DNA of 64,000 nucleotides from Pseudomonas sp. MWU13-2105 (GCF_023242315.1 NZ_JALLIY010000015.1:124001-188000), one strand, 5' to 3'. Counted from the stretch's first letter, positions 26,870 through 36,595 are shown. Numbers and translations are program-made. The notes: generated by a model from the letters alone, not told the origin.

Positions 26870-27519
26870 CGACGCTGGGTTTCTACGGCAAGCTGGCCAG
26901 CCGCGGCGACTTCGTCAGCCGCGGCCTGCCGCAGAGTTTTATCCAGCCCTGGGATGCCTGGCTGGCTTCGGGGTTGCTCGCCAGCCAGCAGCAACTGGGG
27001 GCTGACTGGCTGAACGTCTACCTGGTCAGCCCGCTCTGGCGTTTCGTGCTGGCGCCGAACGTTTGCGGGCCGGATGCCGTGGCCGGAGTGTTGATGCCGA
27101 GCATCGACCGGGTCGGGCGCTACTTTCCGTTGACCGTGGCCCAGCCCCTCGATCCCGGCCACGCCCTGGCGGCGGTGGTCGGTGGAACGGACGCCTGGTT
27201 CGAGCAGGTCGAAGGCCTGTTGCTGGCGACCCTGGAAGAGGGCGCCGGTTTCGAAGCGTTCGATCAGGGTGTCGAGAACTTGGGTGGTTTGCCGTTTACC
27301 AACAAGGCGCCTTCCAGCGACTTCGCCGGGTTGCAGCGCCTGGCCGCGCTGGATGCGCCTAGCCGCGCCAGCGCCCTGGCCGAGCAGGCCTGTGTCGGTA
27401 GCAGTCTTTGGTGGGGGCGAGGTTCGCAGCGCATCGAGGCGGGTTTGATGCGCTGCGCCGGCCTGCCGGCCAGCGTCGATTTCGGCAGTTTCCTTCTGGG
27501 CAAGGGGGCATCGATCTAG
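26866..27519 (+). CDS. tagF: TagF, negative regulator of T6SS
   Basis: A 217-residue TagF protein (ImpM family). The N-terminus TTLGFYGKLASRGDFVSRGL and the motif PSIDRVGRYFPLTVAQPL are diagnostic. In the HSI-1 system of P. aeruginosa TagF blocks assembly post-translationally, in part by binding Fha. The start overlaps the tssM stop (ATGA) and pppA begins at the very next base after the tagF stop, so these regulators are translated as one coupled block. Confidence 0.94.
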   Translation: MTTLGFYGKLASRGDFVSRGLPQSFIQPWDAWLASGLLASQQQLGADWLNVYLVSPLWRFVLAPNVCGPDAVAGVLMPSIDRVGRYFPLTVAQPLDPGHALAAVVGGTDAWFEQVEGLLLATLEEGAGFEAFDQGVENLGGLPFTNKAPSSDFAGLQRLAALDAPSRASALAEQACVGSSLWWGRGSQRIEAGLMRCAGLPASVDFGSFLLGKGASI

Positions 27520-28248
27520 ATGGCTCACGCACCTGCAATCACTTACCAGTCGGCCAGCTACAGCCATGTCGGCATGGTCCGCCAGATCAATGAGGATGCT
27601 TTCCTGGAACTGCCCGGCGCCGGGCTCTGGGTGGTGGCCGACGGCATGGGTGGGCACGCGGCGGGGGACTACGTCAGCAGCCTGATCGTCGACACCCTGC
27701 GCCGCGTGCCGCCTTCGGACGCCCTGGCGGTCTACACCGCGGCGTTGCGTACGCGGCTGGCCGAGGTCAATGCCGCCGTGCGCGAGGAAACCGCCAACCG
27801 TGGCGTGGCGATGATGGGCAGCACCGTGGTGCTGTTGGCGGTACGCGGGACCGAGGGCGTCTGCCTGTGGGCCGGCGATAGTCGCCTGTATCGCCTGCGC
27901 GACGGCCAGTTGGAGAGTGTTTCCCGCGATCACAGCTACGTCCAGGACCTGCAGGACAGCGGCCTGCTCAGCGAGGCCGAGGCACGGGTGCACCCCCGGG
28001 CGAATATCGTCACCCGGGCGATTGGCGTGGAAGCACAACTGGAGCTGTCGATGGTCGCGTTCCCGGTGCTGCCCGGGGATACCTATCTGTTATGCAGCGA
28101 CGGCCTGAACAAGACCGCCGAAGACGCCGAGATCCGCGACGTGCTGGTGCATGCCGACCCCTACGACGTGGTCCGCAGCCTGGTGCACCTGGGCCTGACC
28201 CGGGGCGCTCCCGACAACATCACGGCGATAGTCGTCAAAGCCACCTGA
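27520..28248 (+). CDS. pppA: PppA, PP2C-type protein phosphatase of the T6SS
   Basis: A 242-residue PPM/PP2C phosphatase. The metal-binding motifs are present: VRQINEDAF, VVADGMGGHAAGD, LCSDGLNK and the C-terminal APDNITAIVV. It removes phosphate from Fha and so counteracts PpkA and promotes T6SS disassembly or recycling. The gene directly follows tagF with no gap and precedes ppkA by 14 bp. Confidence 0.96.
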   Translation: MAHAPAITYQSASYSHVGMVRQINEDAFLELPGAGLWVVADGMGGHAAGDYVSSLIVDTLRRVPPSDALAVYTAALRTRLAEVNAAVREETANRGVAMMGSTVVLLAVRGTEGVCLWAGDSRLYRLRDGQLESVSRDHSYVQDLQDSGLLSEAEARVHPRANIVTRAIGVEAQLELSMVAFPVLPGDTYLLCSDGLNKTAEDAEIRDVLVHADPYDVVRSLVHLGLTRGAPDNITAIVVKAT

Positions 28249-28262
28249 AGACCCCCGACACC

Positions 28263-31200
28263 ATGGATATTCTGATTCCCGGATTCGATATAGGCGAGGA
28301 GATTGGCGAAGGCGCCATGGCAACCGTCTACCTGGCGACCCAACGGTCGCTGGAGCGCAAGGTGGCGCTGAAAGTGATGGCGGCCGCGCTGGCCGCCGAC
28401 TCGACCTTCTGCGAGCGTTTCCTGCGCGAAGGCCGGACCCTGGCGCGGTTGTCGCATCCGAATACGGTGACCATCCACGACATCGGCAATGTCGGCGAAC
28501 TGTATTACATGGCCATGGAGTACCTGCCCAACGGCACGCTCAAGGAGCGGATCGCGGCGGGGCTGAGCCCGGAGCAGGGCCTGGTGTATGTCCGCCAGAT
28601 TGCCTCGGCCCTGGGTTATGCCCATGCCCTGGGGCTGGTGCACCGTGATGTGAAGCCGGCCAACATCCTGTTCCGCGCCGACGGCGCGGCGGTGCTTTCG
28701 GACTTTGGTATCGCCAAGTCGCTGGACGACCGCACCCAGTTCACCCAGGCCGGGTTTGCCGTGGGCACGCCGAGCTACATGAGCCCGGAACAGGCCCGGG
28801 GCCAGGACCTCGACGGGCGCTCGGACCTGTATGCGCTTGGGGTGGTGCTCTACGAAATCCTCGTCGGCAAGTTGCCCTACATCGGCACCGATGCACTGTC
28901 CACGGCCCTCGCGCACCTGACCGAGCCGCTGCCGGAACTGCCGCTCCAGCATGGGCGCTACCAGGAGATCCTGCGCCAGTTGCTGGCCAAGGACCCGGCG
29001 GAGCGATTCCCGGATGCTGCGGCCTTGCTGCGGGCGTTGGATAACCTGCCGCCTGAGCCGCTGGAGTCGACCCTGATCCAGTCTCTGCCGCTGCCGACGG
29101 CGTCGCCCGAGCGCCCCGCGGCTGCCGACTTGGGCGGCTTGACGCCGGTATCGATTGAAATCCCCGCTCACACCCCGGCTCAACCGCTGCCGCCGTCCCG
29201 GCCGGTTCCTGGGGCGGCCTCGCCGGGGGGCTCCGACACCCAGCAGCGCCGGGGGCCGGTGCTGGCGTTACTGGGTGTTGCGATCGCTGCCGCGTTGGGC
29301 ATTGCGGGGGCCGGTTACTGGTGGCTGGGCGTGGATACTCCGGCGAAAACAGCCGCGAGCACCCAGTCCACGGTCACTGCCGCTCCCCCTTCAAGCACGC
29401 CAGCGGTGTCGATCAAACCCCCATCCTCGGCTACGTCGAGCGTGACCGGCAATGCATCGGCGAGCACCACGCCGACGCTGCTCCCGACGCTCGGCGAGCC
29501 GGTGCCGGGCGAAGCCGATGGCGGTAATCGACCTTTGCTGATGGCGGGCAAGAAGACCCTGTTCCAACGTGTCCTGAGCCAACCCGGAGCACAGCTGTCC
29601 AGTTCGCCGGGTGGGCGGACCGACAAGACCTTGCCGGCGTTCTCGGTGCTTTATGTCTATCAGCGCAAGGTTGTCGACGGTGCCTATTGGGTACGTGTGG
29701 GCGCGGCCAGCGACGGGCGTAGTGAGGGTTGGTTGCCGAGTTCGAAAGTCAGCGAGTGGAAGCAGAGCCTGGTGCTGAAATTCACCGAGCGCTCCGGGCG
29801 GGCGCCGGTGATGTTCCTGCGTGACGCCGCCGATATCGACAAGCTGCTGGCCAACCCGTCGGCGGCGAAGAACCTGCTGCTCAATGCGCAGAAAAATCCG
29901 CAGGACGACCAGCGCGTACTGGCCCTGGAGCCGGCTGCCAGCGCGGTGCCGCAGAACCAGTTCTACCTGCTGCCGATTTTCGCTTCGCGCGAAAGCCTGG
30001 ATGAGAACGGCCAGCCGGTGCAGTTGCTCAATGTCGCCTCCATCGACCCCGGCAGCACGCCGAAAGCCCTCGGCAACGGCGCCGCGCCGGCAGTCGCGGC
30101 CGATACCTTCCGCACCGCCATCGTGCTGGTGGTGGACACCACGGAGTCGATGCAGCCGTATATCGATCAGGTCCGCGACGTGGTTCATGAGCTGCAAAGC
30201 CAGATCGCCCAGCGTGGCGAGCTGGACAGCGTGAGTTTCGGCCTGATCGGCTTTCGCAACAATATCCAGAAAACCCCGGGCCTGCAGTACCTGACCAAGA
30301 CCCTGGTGACCCTCGACCAGGGCCGCGACCCCGAGCGCTTCCTGGAGTTGGCGCGGGATGTGAAGGCGTCGACGATCTCCAGCCATTCGTTCAACGAGGA
30401 CTCCTTCGCCGGGGTCATGCAGGCGGTCGATGGCATGGACTGGTCGGGCTATGGCGGCCGCTTGATCCTGCTGGTTACCGATGCCGGTTCGTTGCGCAAG
30501 AACGACCCCTACAGCAGCACCAAAATGAACGAAGCGGAGATCCGCCAGGCTGCGTTGGGCAAGCAGATCAAGATCTACGCGCTGCACCTGCGCAGCGATG
30601 CCGGGAAGAAGAACCACGCCTTCGCCGAGCAGCAGTACCGGACCCTGACCGCCGATGCCAACCCGCAGATCGGCGACCTGTATATCCCGGTCCAGGGCGG
30701 CGACGTGCACAAGCTTGGCGAGCGGGTCGGCGAGATCGGCTCGGTGTTCGCCAACCTGGTCCACCAGGTGCGCAGCAACCAGGCCCAGGCCGTGCCGTTG
30801 CTGGCGGCGTCGCCGAGCCTGGCGGACAAGTCGGCGGCCATCGGTTATGCGATGCATATGGATTTCCTCGGCCACAAGGCCGCCAGCCAAGCACCGCAGC
30901 TGGTCAGCGCCTGGACCGCCGATCGCGACCTGACCAACCCGGCGCTGCCGGCGTTCCAGGTCTGTGTGATGCTGACCAAGCTGCAACTCAACGAGCTGCA
31001 ACAGTCGCTGAAACTGATCGTTGACGCGGCGCGCAAGACCCAGACCTCGCCCAAGGACTTCTTCCAGGAAATCGCCAGCGCCAGTGCTTATATGAGCCGC
31101 GATCCGCAGGCTTTGCGCAAGGGCGGCAACCTGGCCGACGGCGGCATCCTCGGCGAGTACCTGGAGGGCCTGCCGTACCGCAGCAAGTCGTTGAACATGA

Positions 31201-31376
31201 CCCAGGATCTCTGGCTGTCGCTGAGCGTGGCCGAGCAGGAAGACTTTATCGACGAACTGGATTCGAAGATCCGCCTCTACGAAACCTTCCATAACGATGT
31301 GGCCAACTGGGTCCGATTCGGCGATGCCGAGCCGGGTGACGCGTTGTACCGCGTACCACTGTCGACGCTGCCGTGA
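28263..31376 (+). CDS. ppkA: PpkA, membrane Ser/Thr kinase with von Willebrand A domain
   Basis: A 1037-residue Hanks-type kinase. The kinase domain spans about 8-265, with the glycine loop GEGAMATVY at 14-22, Lys37, HRDVKPAN at 128-135 and DFG at 148-150. A Pro-rich linker and a membrane helix follow (about 330-352). The periplasmic part starts with an SH3-like segment. It continues with a VWA-like domain from about 615 containing the MIDAS-type DTTES. PpkA phosphorylates Fha and receives signals from TagQRST across the inner membrane. The ATG at 28263 was chosen because the kinase fold begins there; longer in-frame starts would overlap pppA. Confidence 0.95.
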   Translation: MDILIPGFDIGEEIGEGAMATVYLATQRSLERKVALKVMAAALAADSTFCERFLREGRTLARLSHPNTVTIHDIGNVGELYYMAMEYLPNGTLKERIAAGLSPEQGLVYVRQIASALGYAHALGLVHRDVKPANILFRADGAAVLSDFGIAKSLDDRTQFTQAGFAVGTPSYMSPEQARGQDLDGRSDLYALGVVLYEILVGKLPYIGTDALSTALAHLTEPLPELPLQHGRYQEILRQLLAKDPAERFPDAAALLRALDNLPPEPLESTLIQSLPLPTASPERPAAADLGGLTPVSIEIPAHTPAQPLPPSRPVPGAASPGGSDTQQRRGPVLALLGVAIAAALGIAGAGYWWLGVDTPAKTAASTQSTVTAAPPSSTPAVSIKPPSSATSSVTGNASASTTPTLLPTLGEPVPGEADGGNRPLLMAGKKTLFQRVLSQPGAQLSSSPGGRTDKTLPAFSVLYVYQRKVVDGAYWVRVGAASDGRSEGWLPSSKVSEWKQSLVLKFTERSGRAPVMFLRDAADIDKLLANPSAAKNLLLNAQKNPQDDQRVLALEPAASAVPQNQFYLLPIFASRESLDENGQPVQLLNVASIDPGSTPKALGNGAAPAVAADTFRTAIVLVVDTTESMQPYIDQVRDVVHELQSQIAQRGELDSVSFGLIGFRNNIQKTPGLQYLTKTLVTLDQGRDPERFLELARDVKASTISSHSFNEDSFAGVMQAVDGMDWSGYGGRLILLVTDAGSLRKNDPYSSTKMNEAEIRQAALGKQIKIYALHLRSDAGKKNHAFAEQQYRTLTADANPQIGDLYIPVQGGDVHKLGERVGEIGSVFANLVHQVRSNQAQAVPLLAASPSLADKSAAIGYAMHMDFLGHKAASQAPQLVSAWTADRDLTNPALPAFQVCVMLTKLQLNELQQSLKLIVDAARKTQTSPKDFFQEIASASAYMSRDPQALRKGGNLADGGILGEYLEGLPYRSKSLNMTQDLWLSLSVAEQEDFIDELDSKIRLYETFHNDVANWVRFGDAEPGDALYRVPLSTLP

Positions 31377-32092
31377 TGATCAGCCTGCGGGAGGTGCGCA
31401 AGACGCGGGGTGCGGGCGCCCAGCGCTACAGCCTGGAGGTGCCGCGCCTGAGCCTGGTGCCTGGCGCGCAATGGGCGGTGGTCGGGCCCAGCGGTTGCGG
31501 CAAGAGCACCTTGCTCGATCTGCTGGCTCTGGTCTTGGCGCCGGACCGGGCGGGACTGTTTGTCTTCGACGATTCGGCCGGTACGCAGGATATCGCCGCG
31601 CTCTGGCGCCAGGGCCGGCACGACCGCCTGGCGGAGCTGCGCAGCCGGCAGCTCGGCTACGTATTGCAGACCGGTGGCCTGCTGGGCTTTCTCGATGTGC
31701 GCGGGAATATTGCCCTGTCGCGCCGACTCTTGGGCCTGAAGGATGACGGCAGTGTCCAGCGGCTCGCCGAGCAACTGGAAATCACCGATCAGTTGGCCAA
31801 GAAGCCCCAGGCGCTTTCCGTGGGCCAGCGCCAGCGGGTCAGTTGTGCCCGGGCCCTGGCCCATGGGCCGCGACTGCTGTTGGCCGATGAACCGACCGCG
31901 GCCCTCGATCCGCTGAATGCCGGGCGGGTCATGCAATTGCTGTTGAGCCAGGCCCGGGAGCAAGGTGCCTGTTGCGTTATCGCGACCCACGACGAAGCCC
32001 TGGTGCGCGAACTCGGCGTGCCGGTATTGCGCATCGCCTGCCGGCGCGATGGCGACGGTGGTGTCACCGCGACCCTGGAGGTGACGCCATGA
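31376..32092 (+). CDS. tagT: TagT, ABC transporter ATPase of the T6SS signalling pathway
   Basis: A 238-residue LolD/MacB-like ATPase. Walker A is GPSGCGKSTLLDLLA, the signature is LSVGQRQRVSCARAL, and Walker B with the catalytic Glu is LLLADEPTAALD. TagT works with the permease TagS in the TagQRST envelope pathway upstream of PpkA. The ATG used overlaps the ppkA stop (TGATG). A GTG one codon upstream is an alternative. The end overlaps tagS by 4 bp. Confidence 0.94.
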   Translation: MISLREVRKTRGAGAQRYSLEVPRLSLVPGAQWAVVGPSGCGKSTLLDLLALVLAPDRAGLFVFDDSAGTQDIAALWRQGRHDRLAELRSRQLGYVLQTGGLLGFLDVRGNIALSRRLLGLKDDGSVQRLAEQLEITDQLAKKPQALSVGQRQRVSCARALAHGPRLLLADEPTAALDPLNAGRVMQLLLSQAREQGACCVIATHDEALVRELGVPVLRIACRRDGDGGVTATLEVTP

Positions 32093-33294
32093 CCCGCGCC
32101 GTCCTGGTCGCCGGCCTGGCCTGGCAGGATTATCGCCTCGACTGGCGGCTGTCGGCCTGTGCGGTGCTGGCGCTGGTGGCGGTGATCGCGCCGTTGCTGG
32201 TGTTGTTCGGTCTCAAGTTCGGCTTGGTCAGCAGCCTGACCGAACGCCTGGAGCGCGACCCGGCGGTGCGCGAGATCATTCCCCTCGGCGGCGGGCGTTT
32301 CAGTGCGGCGTTTATCGCCGGGCTGGGGCAGCGTGAAGATGTCGCCTTTGCCTTGCCGCGGACCCGACAGATCGCCGCGACCGCCGACCTGTCGAGCAGC
32401 GCCCAGGGGCCGGTGGTCAATGTGGAAATGCTGCCTACCGCCGATGGCGATCCATTGCTCGGTGCCTTGCCCGCGCCGGTGGGCCTGGCGGCGATGTTGC
32501 TCAGCCAGACGGCGGCGGAGAAGCTCGGGGTGAAAGCCGGTGACTGGTTGCAGGTGTCTTTCGGCCGGCAGGTGGCCGGTCGCCTGGAAAGCCGCCACAC
32601 GCAGATCCAGGTGCAGGCGGTGCTGCCGCTGGAAGCCTTCGAGCGTGATGCGCTGTTCGCCCCGCTGGGCTTGCTGGAAGCCGCCGAGGACTATCGCGAC
32701 GGTCGTGGCGTGCCGGTGCTCGGCTGGGCCGGCGAGCCGACGGGCAGCGCCGCGCAGCGGGTCTATCCGGGGTTTCGCCTGTATGCCCGCGGGCTGACCG
32801 ATGTCGAGCCGCTGCGGCGCTATTTCGCCGAGCGCAACCTGCTGGTTTCAACCCAGGCCCAGACCATCGCCCAGGTGCAGTCCCTGAGTCGCAACCTGTC
32901 CATTGTGTTCTGGGTGATTGCCAGCCTGGCGCTGGCCGGTGCCTTCGCGGCGATCTTCGCCGGGGCCCTGGCGGCGGTCGAGCGCAAGCGCCGTGAGTTG
33001 TCGGTGTTGCGCTTGCTCGGCCTCGGCACCGCCGCGCTGCTGCTGTTTGTCGTCCTGCAAGCGCTGTATAGCGGCCTGCTGGCGGCGTTGTTGAGCGGCG
33101 CGCTCTACGGCGTGGCCGAGTGGGGCCTGAACCGTTTGTTCGTACAGGCGGCCGGCGAGTACGCCAGTCACCTGCTGTTGCCGCATTACCTGCTGGCACT
33201 TTTCAGCGTGTTGGCGGTCTGTGCTCTGGCTGCCGCCCTGGGGGGCTGGCGCGTGGCGCGGATAGAAGCTTCGGAAGGAATCAGAGATGTATAA
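32089..33294 (+). CDS. tagS: TagS, ABC transporter permease of the T6SS signalling pathway
   Basis: A 401-residue permease with one N-terminal membrane helix (about 23-45), a large periplasmic domain, and three C-terminal helices from about 275 to the end. This is the MacB/FtsX-like topology. Together with TagT it forms the inner-membrane part of TagQRST. The start at 32089 overlaps the tagT stop (ATGA). Reading the frame further upstream would run into tagT without adding any conserved sequence. It overlaps tagR by 8 bp. Confidence 0.93.
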   Translation: MTRAVLVAGLAWQDYRLDWRLSACAVLALVAVIAPLLVLFGLKFGLVSSLTERLERDPAVREIIPLGGGRFSAAFIAGLGQREDVAFALPRTRQIAATADLSSSAQGPVVNVEMLPTADGDPLLGALPAPVGLAAMLLSQTAAEKLGVKAGDWLQVSFGRQVAGRLESRHTQIQVQAVLPLEAFERDALFAPLGLLEAAEDYRDGRGVPVLGWAGEPTGSAAQRVYPGFRLYARGLTDVEPLRRYFAERNLLVSTQAQTIAQVQSLSRNLSIVFWVIASLALAGAFAAIFAGALAAVERKRRELSVLRLLGLGTAALLLFVVLQALYSGLLAALLSGALYGVAEWGLNRLFVQAAGEYASHLLLPHYLLALFSVLAVCALAAALGGWRVARIEASEGIRDV

Positions 33295-35014
33295 GTTGCG
33301 CAGCGCGGCCCTGGCGGTTCTCGTCGCTTCCCTGTGCCTGGGGGCCTGGGCGCGGGCCGATGAGGGCAGCGAGAAACTCGACAACCCCAAGCCCCTGGCC
33401 GATGACATCAGCCTGCCGCTGCCCTGCGAGGGCGAGATGGTCTTTCGCGCGGTCTATGTGCTGGCGCGCGGCACCCTCGACGACCGTGAGATCAGCCTTG
33501 GCTATCCGTTCAGCGAGGACGAGCCGGGCTACAAGCAGTCGTTTATTTCCGGCTATCGCCGCGACTTTATCAACGGTCAGTTCACCCTCAAGGACCTGCC
33601 CGGCGCCTGGCAGAAATCCATTGCCCCGACCTTGCCGAAGACCGACGCCGACTCGCCGCTCAAGCCGATGTTCTATTTCATCGGCAAGTACCCGGTCACG
33701 GCGCGCCAGTACGCCCTGGTGATGGCCCAGGCCCAAGCCCTGGCCAGTGGCGAGCCGGCACCGGCCTGCGATGCGCCGAGCGGTGTCGCCGGGCGCCTGC
33801 CCAAGGTCAAGGTGTCGCGTTTTGATGCCGAGCGGTTCTCGGCGATCTACAGCGCCTGGTTGATGAAATATCACCGCGACCTGCTGCCGGTCAGCGGCCG
33901 TGGCTCGGCGGCCGAGGACGGCGGTCTGGGCTTTGTCCGCCTGCCCACCGAAGTCGAGTGGGAATTCGCCGCCCGCGGCGCCCAGGCGGTCAGTCGTCAG
34001 GACCTGGAAGGCCGCCTGTTTCCGCGGCGGGCCCCGGGTAGCGACAGCGACGGGCCGCTGTCCGACTATGCGGTGTTCAACCAGGTGGCGGGCGGTACCG
34101 GCCAGGCCGCACGGCTGGTGCCGATCGGCACCAAGTTGCCCAACCCCATCGGGATGTTCGATGTGATCGGCAACGCCGCGCAAATGGTCCAGGAGTCGTT
34201 CCAGCTGGTGCATGCCGGACGCCGCCAGGGCACCTACGGCGGTTTCGTGGTCAAGGGCGGCAACTACCTGGAAGGTGAAGGCACGCTGTTTACCGGCATG
34301 CGCCGCGAGTATCCGCTGTTCGCCGCCGATGGTACCGAGCAGAGCAACGAGACCACCGGTTTCCGGGTGGCCGTCGGCGCGCTTTCGGCGCCGCGTTCGC
34401 GCTACAAGGAACTGTTCAGCCAATGGCAGCAGGAAGGCCGGCTGGCGTCCCTGACCGACGCCATCGACGATGTCCAGGACCCGACCAAGCGCCTGGACGG
34501 GATCATTTCCGCCAGCACCGACCCGAAGCTGCAGGCCGAGCTGGGGCTGGTCAACGAAGAGCTCAAGCGCAATGTCTCGTTGATCGCCCGCCAGCGTGAA
34601 GAGGCGGCCGGCAACCTGATCCAGTCGGCGGCCCTGGTGGCCGAGACCGTGAATAACTACAACATTCGCCTGACCAATCTGAAGAAGAGCCGCCAGCAGG
34701 CCATGGATGCCAAGGACGAGGCCGCCGCCAAGCTGTTCGCGCTGGCCATCGAGAACGGTACCAGCGCGCTGGACGGCGCGGTGGCGATCTATATCGACAA
34801 CCTGGCAACCGCCACGCGCTACACCGATGCGGTGATCCAGGCGCAGTTCCAGCGGGTCAAGGAAGAACTCAATCGCAAGCCCGTGCTCGGCAATAGCCTG
34901 GTCGCGCGGGCGACCTTGTTCGTTCGTCATGTCGGGGATTACCGCAAGCAACAGCGGGCCGATCCGGCGGCGATATTGAAAGCGTTACTCGCGTCGACCG
35001 CCCAGCAGCCATGA
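33287..35014 (+). CDS. tagR: TagR, periplasmic FGE/sulfatase-modifying-factor-like regulator
   Basis: A 575-residue secreted protein. The signal peptide MYKLRSAALAVLVASLCLGA is cleaved near ARA. Residues about 110-370 form a formylglycine-generating-enzyme-like domain, with FYFIGKYPVTARQYALV, RLPTEVEWEFAARGA and NETTGFRVAVGA. The last about 190 residues are helical and likely coiled coil. TagR is known to act periplasmically upstream of PpkA in P. aeruginosa. GGAAGGAA precedes the ATG. It is not expected to modify sulfatases here; the fold is reused for signalling. Confidence 0.94.
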   Translation: MYKLRSAALAVLVASLCLGAWARADEGSEKLDNPKPLADDISLPLPCEGEMVFRAVYVLARGTLDDREISLGYPFSEDEPGYKQSFISGYRRDFINGQFTLKDLPGAWQKSIAPTLPKTDADSPLKPMFYFIGKYPVTARQYALVMAQAQALASGEPAPACDAPSGVAGRLPKVKVSRFDAERFSAIYSAWLMKYHRDLLPVSGRGSAAEDGGLGFVRLPTEVEWEFAARGAQAVSRQDLEGRLFPRRAPGSDSDGPLSDYAVFNQVAGGTGQAARLVPIGTKLPNPIGMFDVIGNAAQMVQESFQLVHAGRRQGTYGGFVVKGGNYLEGEGTLFTGMRREYPLFAADGTEQSNETTGFRVAVGALSAPRSRYKELFSQWQQEGRLASLTDAIDDVQDPTKRLDGIISASTDPKLQAELGLVNEELKRNVSLIARQREEAAGNLIQSAALVAETVNNYNIRLTNLKKSRQQAMDAKDEAAAKLFALAIENGTSALDGAVAIYIDNLATATRYTDAVIQAQFQRVKEELNRKPVLGNSLVARATLFVRHVGDYRKQQRADPAAILKALLASTAQQP

Positions 35015-35093
35015 GCGGTCGGTATCCGGCGAGTGTAGAGGGGACTCGGACGGCAGGGTGCCGTACCGGGCAAGTCAAACCAAAAAAGGGAAC

Positions 35094-36044
35094 ATGAACA
35101 TGATCTTCTCCAGCAAACCCCTTGTTTCGACCTCCAAGTGCCGTGCCGCGCTGTGGGTTGCCGCCGGATTCAGCACCGTGCTGATGGGCGGTTGCGCCAC
35201 TTCGCCGACCTCGAAAGTCGGCGCGACCACCAAGGTCGAGTACTACCCGACCTGCTACGAGCCGGTGCAGCACCTGCGTGCGACTGACTCGGACATGACC
35301 AAGTCGGTCGCCACTGGCGCGGTGCTCGGGGCGTTGGGCGGTGCCGCCCTTGGCGCGCTGACCGGCGACGACTCCGCCAAGCGCGGGCGCAATGCCGCCA
35401 TCGGCGCGGCCGGCGGCGCGCTGGTGGGTGGTGCGGCGGGCTACTACACCGAGAAACAGAAACAGATCACCGATGATAACCAGCGCATCGGCTCTTATGC
35501 CCAGGACATCAACAAAAGCGCCGCCGACATGGATCGCAACACCGCCTATGCCAAGGCCTCGCAGAGCTGCTACCAGCGTGAGTTCGCCAGCCTGGTTTCG
35601 GCGCGCAAGGCCAAGACCATCGGCGACGCCGAAGGGCGCAAGCGCCTGGCGGAAATCGTCGCCGGCCTGAAAGAGTCCAATGACCTGATCGTCGCCGTGA
35701 ACGGGCGCACCGCCGAAGACCTGAACAACTACACCCAGGCTTACGAGAAGGACCTGCAGCAGGTCGGCGTACAGCGTACCGACGTGGTCACCGTGGCGAC
35801 CGCCGACACCAACCCGGTGGTCGCGCCGACCACCGGCAAGGGCAAGAAGGTGAAAGTGGCGAAGAAGGCGGCGTTGCCGACCGTGCCTAAAGAAGCGGTG
35901 GCCACCGAGAGGACTATCCAGGACGCCAACGCCAAGAAAGCCGCGAGCCAGGACGTGGCCACCAGCGGCCAGTCCCAGGTCAACAGCATGTGCAAGAACC
36001 CGGACCTGGGCGACTGGGCACCGGTTCCTTGCCCTAACGCGTGA
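35094..36044 (+). CDS. tagQ: TagQ, outer-membrane lipoprotein of the T6SS signalling pathway
   Basis: A 316-residue lipoprotein with signal peptide ending in the lipobox LMGGC. The mature part has a glycine-zipper-like stretch (GAVLGALGGAALGALTG, then GAAGGALVGGAAGYY) and a long helical region. TagQ holds TagR at the outer membrane in P. aeruginosa. The start is one of two ATGs, at 35094 or 35100, both preceded by AAAGGGA. It is the last gene of the plus-strand T6SS operon; a strong hairpin follows. Confidence 0.9.
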   Translation: MNMIFSSKPLVSTSKCRAALWVAAGFSTVLMGGCATSPTSKVGATTKVEYYPTCYEPVQHLRATDSDMTKSVATGAVLGALGGAALGALTGDDSAKRGRNAAIGAAGGALVGGAAGYYTEKQKQITDDNQRIGSYAQDINKSAADMDRNTAYAKASQSCYQREFASLVSARKAKTIGDAEGRKRLAEIVAGLKESNDLIVAVNGRTAEDLNNYTQAYEKDLQQVGVQRTDVVTVATADTNPVVAPTTGKGKKVKVAKKAALPTVPKEAVATERTIQDANAKKAASQDVATSGQSQVNSMCKNPDLGDWAPVPCPNA

Positions 36045-36082
36045 TGGGCGGATCGTCTGACAATTTGTTGGTATAAGCGTTA

Positions 36083-36126
36083 AACGCCAGCCGATCTCCT
36101 GGGTAAAGCGGGAGATCGGTGGCGTT
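36083..36126 (+). terminator. Strong hairpin downstream of tagQ
   Basis: AACGCCA at 36083-36089 and CCGATCTCC at 36091-36099 pair with GGAGATCGG at 36111-36119 and TGGCGTT at 36120-36126. This gives a nearly continuous 16-bp stem with one bulged base and a 10-11-nt loop. TCTTC follows rather than a clean U-run, so termination efficiency is uncertain. Its place, 38 bp after the last T6SS gene, fits an operon end. Confidence 0.6.
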
Positions 36127-36184
36127 CTTCAGGTAAAGCGCTACACTGCGCCGGCTGTTTATCTTTTCTGCCGAGGCTGTGTGC

Positions 36185-36562
36185 ATGAAATTTCGCTTTC
36201 TTCTCTGGGCAATGGGCCTGTTGATGGCTCGGGCCAGCCGCAATAACCCCGCATTCCAGCAGCAACTGGCCGACAAGGCCCTGGTGTTCCAGCTGCAGAC
36301 CCTGGACGGTAAGGTGGCGCGTCACTTCATCGTCAAGGATCAGCGCATCGGCAGTCGATCCGGGGTGTATCCGGAGCCGGCGTTTGCCATTGCGTTCAAG
36401 GATGCCGCCTATGGCTTCGCCACGTTGCAGGCGAAGAACAAGCAACTGGCGTTCATGACGGGGATTCAGGACAAGTCGATCCAGATCAAGGGCAATCCGG
36501 CGCTGGTGATGTGGTTCCAGGGCTTGATGAAGTACCTCAAACCGCGGAAGAAGAAGGCCTGA
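36185..36562 (+). CDS. Small SCP2-like protein of unknown role
   Basis: A 125-residue protein. It starts with a short hydrophobic stretch (MKFRFLLWAMGLLMARASR). It then has a fold that looks like the sterol-carrier SCP2 type (ALVFQLQTLDGKVARHFIVK, AFAIAFKDAAYGFATL, IQIKGNPALVMWFQGLMKYL). A basic tail KPRKKKA ends it. In pseudomonads such genes have been labelled helicase without support; nothing here suggests a helicase. GAGG 8 nt upstream favours the ATG at 36185. Confidence 0.75.
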   Translation: MKFRFLLWAMGLLMARASRNNPAFQQQLADKALVFQLQTLDGKVARHFIVKDQRIGSRSGVYPEPAFAIAFKDAAYGFATLQAKNKQLAFMTGIQDKSIQIKGNPALVMWFQGLMKYLKPRKKKA

Positions 36563-36595
36563 AGTTTTATATTGCAGGGTTTGCTGCGGGGGCAG

